Shown here piece after piece: positions 60,610-64,000 of a stretch of 64,000 nucleotides of DNA. The notes beneath the pieces are model-generated. The model was not told the origin of the DNA, did no database searches, and was given only the letters and a program-made list of their open reading frames with translations. Source of the DNA: Synchiropus splendidus (Eukaryota > Chordata > Actinopteri > Syngnathiformes > Callionymidae); NCBI RefSeq assembly GCF_027744825.2, contig NC_071345.1, positions 12,416,501 through 12,480,500 on the forward strand. The letters are read 5' to 3'. Within the stretch, counting starts at the first letter, position 1, and every line of letters begins with the position of its first letter. The translations under genes were made by a program, and so were the position numbers.

Positions 60610-60667
60610 ATTGAGCTTAAGAGAAACAGCATGTTCAGTGTATACCAGGGAGTCAAGCTCTTTGGAG
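60610..60667 (+). other. Weak candidate micro-exon
   Basis: A 58-bp open segment lies between an AG acceptor (atcctcttcag) and a consensus donor (ggag|gtgagt). It reads IELKRNSMFSVYQGVKLFG with no stop. The donor is good but the exon is short, no partner exon was found, and the protein is not recognised. Confidence 0.12.
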
Positions 60668-61589
60668 GTGAGTCAAAGAACAGATTCTTGTCTTAAATGA
60701 GAAGCACAGCTTTTCCCCCTTGTTTTTATTTTGCAGTTTCACCCTTTAATTATTGAATCCAAGACCATGGTTCTCAAACAGAAATTATCAAAGTAATGGG
60801 TAATGGGAATAAATCCCAATGTGGTTTTGCATAATATAATGAACCCCTCATGATCAGATTGACTTTTGAGTTCCGACCCGTTCAAAGGTGACATCCAGGT
60901 TAAGAGGAGAGAAGTAAATCAAACTGGACCTGCTCTGTCCACAGGTGCAGCGCCTATTCTGTTTCAGGCCGAGGTCATTGTCTCCCCCGCTGAGATGCGC
61001 AGGTATGAAGAGAGGGATGAAGCGACTGGAGGACAGGTCCCTTCAGCGCCTCTTTGGGTTGGACAATAGCGGCTTCTGCGCGGCCAAACGCTGGCTGAGT
61101 GTGTGAATAGGGAGGATTGAAACTGTGTGTGTGTGAGTGCACACTAACCTTCCGACATGTCAATACCTCAGCACACACAGATGTCATCTCTGACCTAAGG
61201 CTGACCTCACTCGGTATCTGGTTCACCTGTCCACGGGGGGGACGTGTGCTGTCAGCTCATCACTCTCAGCTTGCATTGTAGCTCACGGACTGTAGATGCA
61301 AGTCAAACTCTCTGCTGTCCAGCACTGCCTCCAATAGAACTGTTCCTTGATGCTGTTAATAATCCTGGGGCGATGTAATATTCATATGAATGTGTACAAC
61401 AATTTAGTGGCAATAAAAAGGACACAATACAGTTCAGCAAACTACAATTAGAATTTGTGAAGCAAAGAGCTAAAATCCAGGGCAACACAAGCAAACAGAA
61501 TTGGGAACCTTTGAAAGCGATTGTGATGATCACCTTAGCAATTGAGCTGCAAGAAGCTGGAACGTCATTTTAACAGAATGAAATGAGAC
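60668..61589. other. Gene-free spacer
   Basis: Unique sequence with no supportable exon, RNA gene or mobile element. Confidence 0.45.
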
Positions 61590-61970
61590 GTTACCCTCAT
61601 TATATTGATTTATTGTATTTTATTGACACTCAATAAAGTAAAATAATACAATAAAATGATTTTAAATTATGAAATAAAAATGACATATTTGTTATTAAAA
61701 TAACATATTTTACATAAAAAATGCAAATAAATAATAAAATTAATAAAATATATATTGCTTTGAAATGCCTTCACTTTAATAATAGTAATAATAATAATTA
61801 TAATAAAACGTTTCTCAGTAAAATATGAATCACATTTTACTACTATTTTATTATATTAAATGTATACATTTATATATTAATTTAAAAAGTACACTAACAT
61901 TATTAACATCTAAGATATTCTTAACTAATAAAACATCTTAACTGTTTTTCTTTTTTTTTATTCAAGGTTT
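61590..61970. repeat. AT-rich low-complexity block
   Basis: About 380 bp made almost wholly of A and T, with AATAA, ATTA and (AAT)n motifs (for example taataataataat near 61787-61800). It has no coding capacity and could act as a matrix-attachment-like or easily unwound segment, although composition alone does not show this. Confidence 0.8.
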
Positions 61971-64000
61971 AGTGTTGATTTGAAACAAACTTTTTGGCCT
62001 CTTTCAATTAAAATTAATTTTGTTTGCTGGAATTTCCCAGCATGCATTGCAGTAGTATATACTTGACTAAACTTTATTTTATTATACCATAATACCAGGA
62101 ATAGATGAGCAAAAACATTTGATGTGCGGCTTGTTGGAGCAGATGCTGCTTCATCACAATGTGCTGTTGAATATTTCTTTCTCAGTTCTGAGCGCTTATC
62201 AAACCGTCGGGCAGTAAGACATGACGGACATCCTGGCTCTCCACTCGGGTGCTAGTTTTACGTCAAGTTACCCCTTCACCTCTATGTGACACTCATCCAT
62301 CCACCATCGTCACAGATGGGACTAACAAAGAGTACTGGACCATTTGAGCGGCGCGCTCTCCACACAAAAGGTCACAGAGGATAAGTATGTGTCCGTGCGT
62401 GTGTGCGCGCGCGTACATGTGTCATGACAGAGAGATCCATAGTTTGGACTACTTGGCCTCTGTCCTATCATCAAAGCACACAGGTGAGAGCTGCATTGTG
62501 GGTCCTGAGTTCTCACATTACCCTTTCAACTCGGGAGGCACATCAAAGTACAGGCTGAGCACAGACACGACACACACACACACACACACACAGGAACACA
62601 CAAAAATTTGTTTAAAAAAGACCCCACTTTGTCAAGGGGCAGCACGACTTATGTGTCATAAGATCATTTGAATTTAGCCTTATTGTAGGGTTTATTTTCA
62701 GCAACATCATTTATTGACAACCACATTTCATCATCACACACAACCATAAACGTGTCCTCACCAGACAGTGAGATCAGCAGGGTTTGGGGTAGGGGGGTTA
62801 AAAAGTATCGGCTGCCGTTTTAAGTTGGCCAGTATGATTTTGGAGAGATACCAGCGATGAGCTGTTAAGTCTTTGGGCCTATCGCGGTGCCTTTTTTGTC
62901 CCCCCGACCTGCATGAAGCACACCTGTCGGGCGGTGTTGGTGAGGCAGTGGGAGGGTTCCAGGTGCCCCAGAGGGAGCTGCAGCTCATGCTTCAAAAAAT
63001 TCCCAAGCATCGGGAGCATCAAAACTCAAATCACATATTGCGATCTCATGCTTTTATTAAGTTTCATTCCATTTCTGGGCCTGGCATTTTAGTTGCAAAT
63101 AATACTAGTCAGACAAAGACAAAAGTTTGATTCAATAATCCATGATTATTGCCTATGAGATCAAAGGCAATGTGAACGTAATGAGTGAAAATAATAAACA
63201 CATATCACATGGTCTTGTGATCACATTTAAATTATTATTATTTTCTATCATTCATTATTCATCCGTTCCCCCAAACACACCAGAAAACCAGTCCAGATAT
63301 AAAAATAGCTGAGAAAAATGAGGTCAAGATTCCAGCTCCATGTCACCTGTCGAAAAGGGTGTGCAATAAAATAACAGTTATAATATCAAAGTCAAACAGA
63401 AGTGCTCAAAAGTTTGTACAATGGCAACAAAATTTTAAGCCCAAAGAAGACCAGAGTCCAGGCCCAGATAGAGGGGCTACAAATGAATGAAAACGTCGAG
63501 TCAAAAATGAACATTCCGGAATAATTCTTTGCGAAAGGCCTGACATGCGTGTAATCGCTGTGTACGCTCACGTCCAGCGCGCTGCTGAGGACTTGGACCT
63601 GAAGTTTGAAAGTGAGCCATGCTGGTCAGGGATGAGTTGCAGAGAAGCCTCGGGTGGAAGAGCGGGTCATTCTCATAAAAGTGACTTACAGTCCGTTCTG
63701 TCAGTGCAAACAGATGTGCGGAAGTATCATTCGTCTACGTGCACTTTTAACTCAATTACCTTGAATAATAGTGAACAGGTGAGTGCTGCTCTCTCTTCAA
63801 GTGTTGCAAGCGCCACCACAGAGCGGGTTTATTAGAGGACCCCTATGGTGGCTCCAAGCGGATTAGAACATGATGAGGGAGCGTGTGATGGAAGATAGGA
63901 CGAGCAATAAATCATCTTTGATCTATTTTAAACAGGTTATTGTAGACAAAGAGTCAATGTGGGTTCCCTCTTAAGCAGCTCAGCCTGACTCCATGCCTGG
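61971..64000. other. Gene-free spacer to the right edge
   Basis: No supportable exon. A (CA)n lies at 62571-62592 and a CGCG-rich alternating tract (tgtgcgcgcgcgta) near 62401-62414. A consensus-like donor (gaacag|gtgagt) at about 63774-63785 follows an open stretch from about 63545, but no acceptor or recognisable protein supports an exon there. Confidence 0.45.
62571..62592. repeat. (CA)n microsatellite
   Basis: Eleven CA units. Confidence 0.95.

Overview
This is eukaryotic nuclear DNA, almost certainly from a bony fish. There are no operons or bacterial-style gene packing. Long AT-rich non-coding stretches are broken up by (TG)n/(CA)n and (GATG)n/(CATC)n microsatellites, LINE 3' tails, a tRNA-derived SINE, short DNA transposons of the hAT, Harbinger-like and Tigger-like kinds, and solo LTRs. 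Several of these are repeats commonly met between genes in teleosts. The species cannot be told from the sequence alone.

Only one region is convincingly protein-coding. The left edge (1-642, minus strand) holds the first 214 codons of a secreted or membrane immunoglobulin-superfamily protein: a signal peptide, one atypical cysteine-rich Ig-like domain, one good Ig domain and the beginning of a third, with no intron visible. Its 5' flank (643-800) carries an ETS/PU.1-type and a GATA-type motif, which would suit expression in blood or immune cells. A second coding candidate lies at 38224-38681 on the minus strand. It is a 458-bp exon-like block inside the longest open frame of the window, with a splice acceptor and donor but no recognisable family. 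A decayed THAP-like half-domain (about 42890-43029) and a 58-bp possible exon at 60610-60667 are much weaker.

Layout: 1-0.9 kb Ig gene and promoter; 0.9-7 kb AT-rich spacer; 7-8.6 kb two (TG)n arrays and a 444-bp GATG array; 11.1-11.7 kb solo LTR with a near-perfect target-site duplication; 14.6-15.0 kb CATC array in the opposite orientation to the GATG array; 16.7-17 kb Tigger-like fragment; 20.5 kb LINE tail; 22.8 kb SINE; 27.7-29.1 kb simple repeats, a MITE and a LINE tail; 30.2-32 kb a teleost repeat, a hAT MITE and a Harbinger-like fragment; 37.7-38.7 kb a second Harbinger-like MITE next to the orphan exon; 40.7-42.5 kb a diverged direct duplication around a GC-richer, enhancer-like spacer; 46.7 kb a 25-bp-stem hairpin; 49.4-49.9 kb a purine-rich block; 50.9-51.5 kb two tandem palindromic MITEs; 53.5-54.5 kb a second solo LTR of the 11.1-kb family in reverse orientation and a hAT fragment; 54.5-64 kb mostly featureless spacer with an AT-rich block at 61.6 kb.

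No pathway or system can be assembled from the genes here. The window reads as the 5' edge of an immune-type gene followed by about 63 kb of intergenic or intronic, transposon-shaped DNA that may hold long-range regulatory elements.
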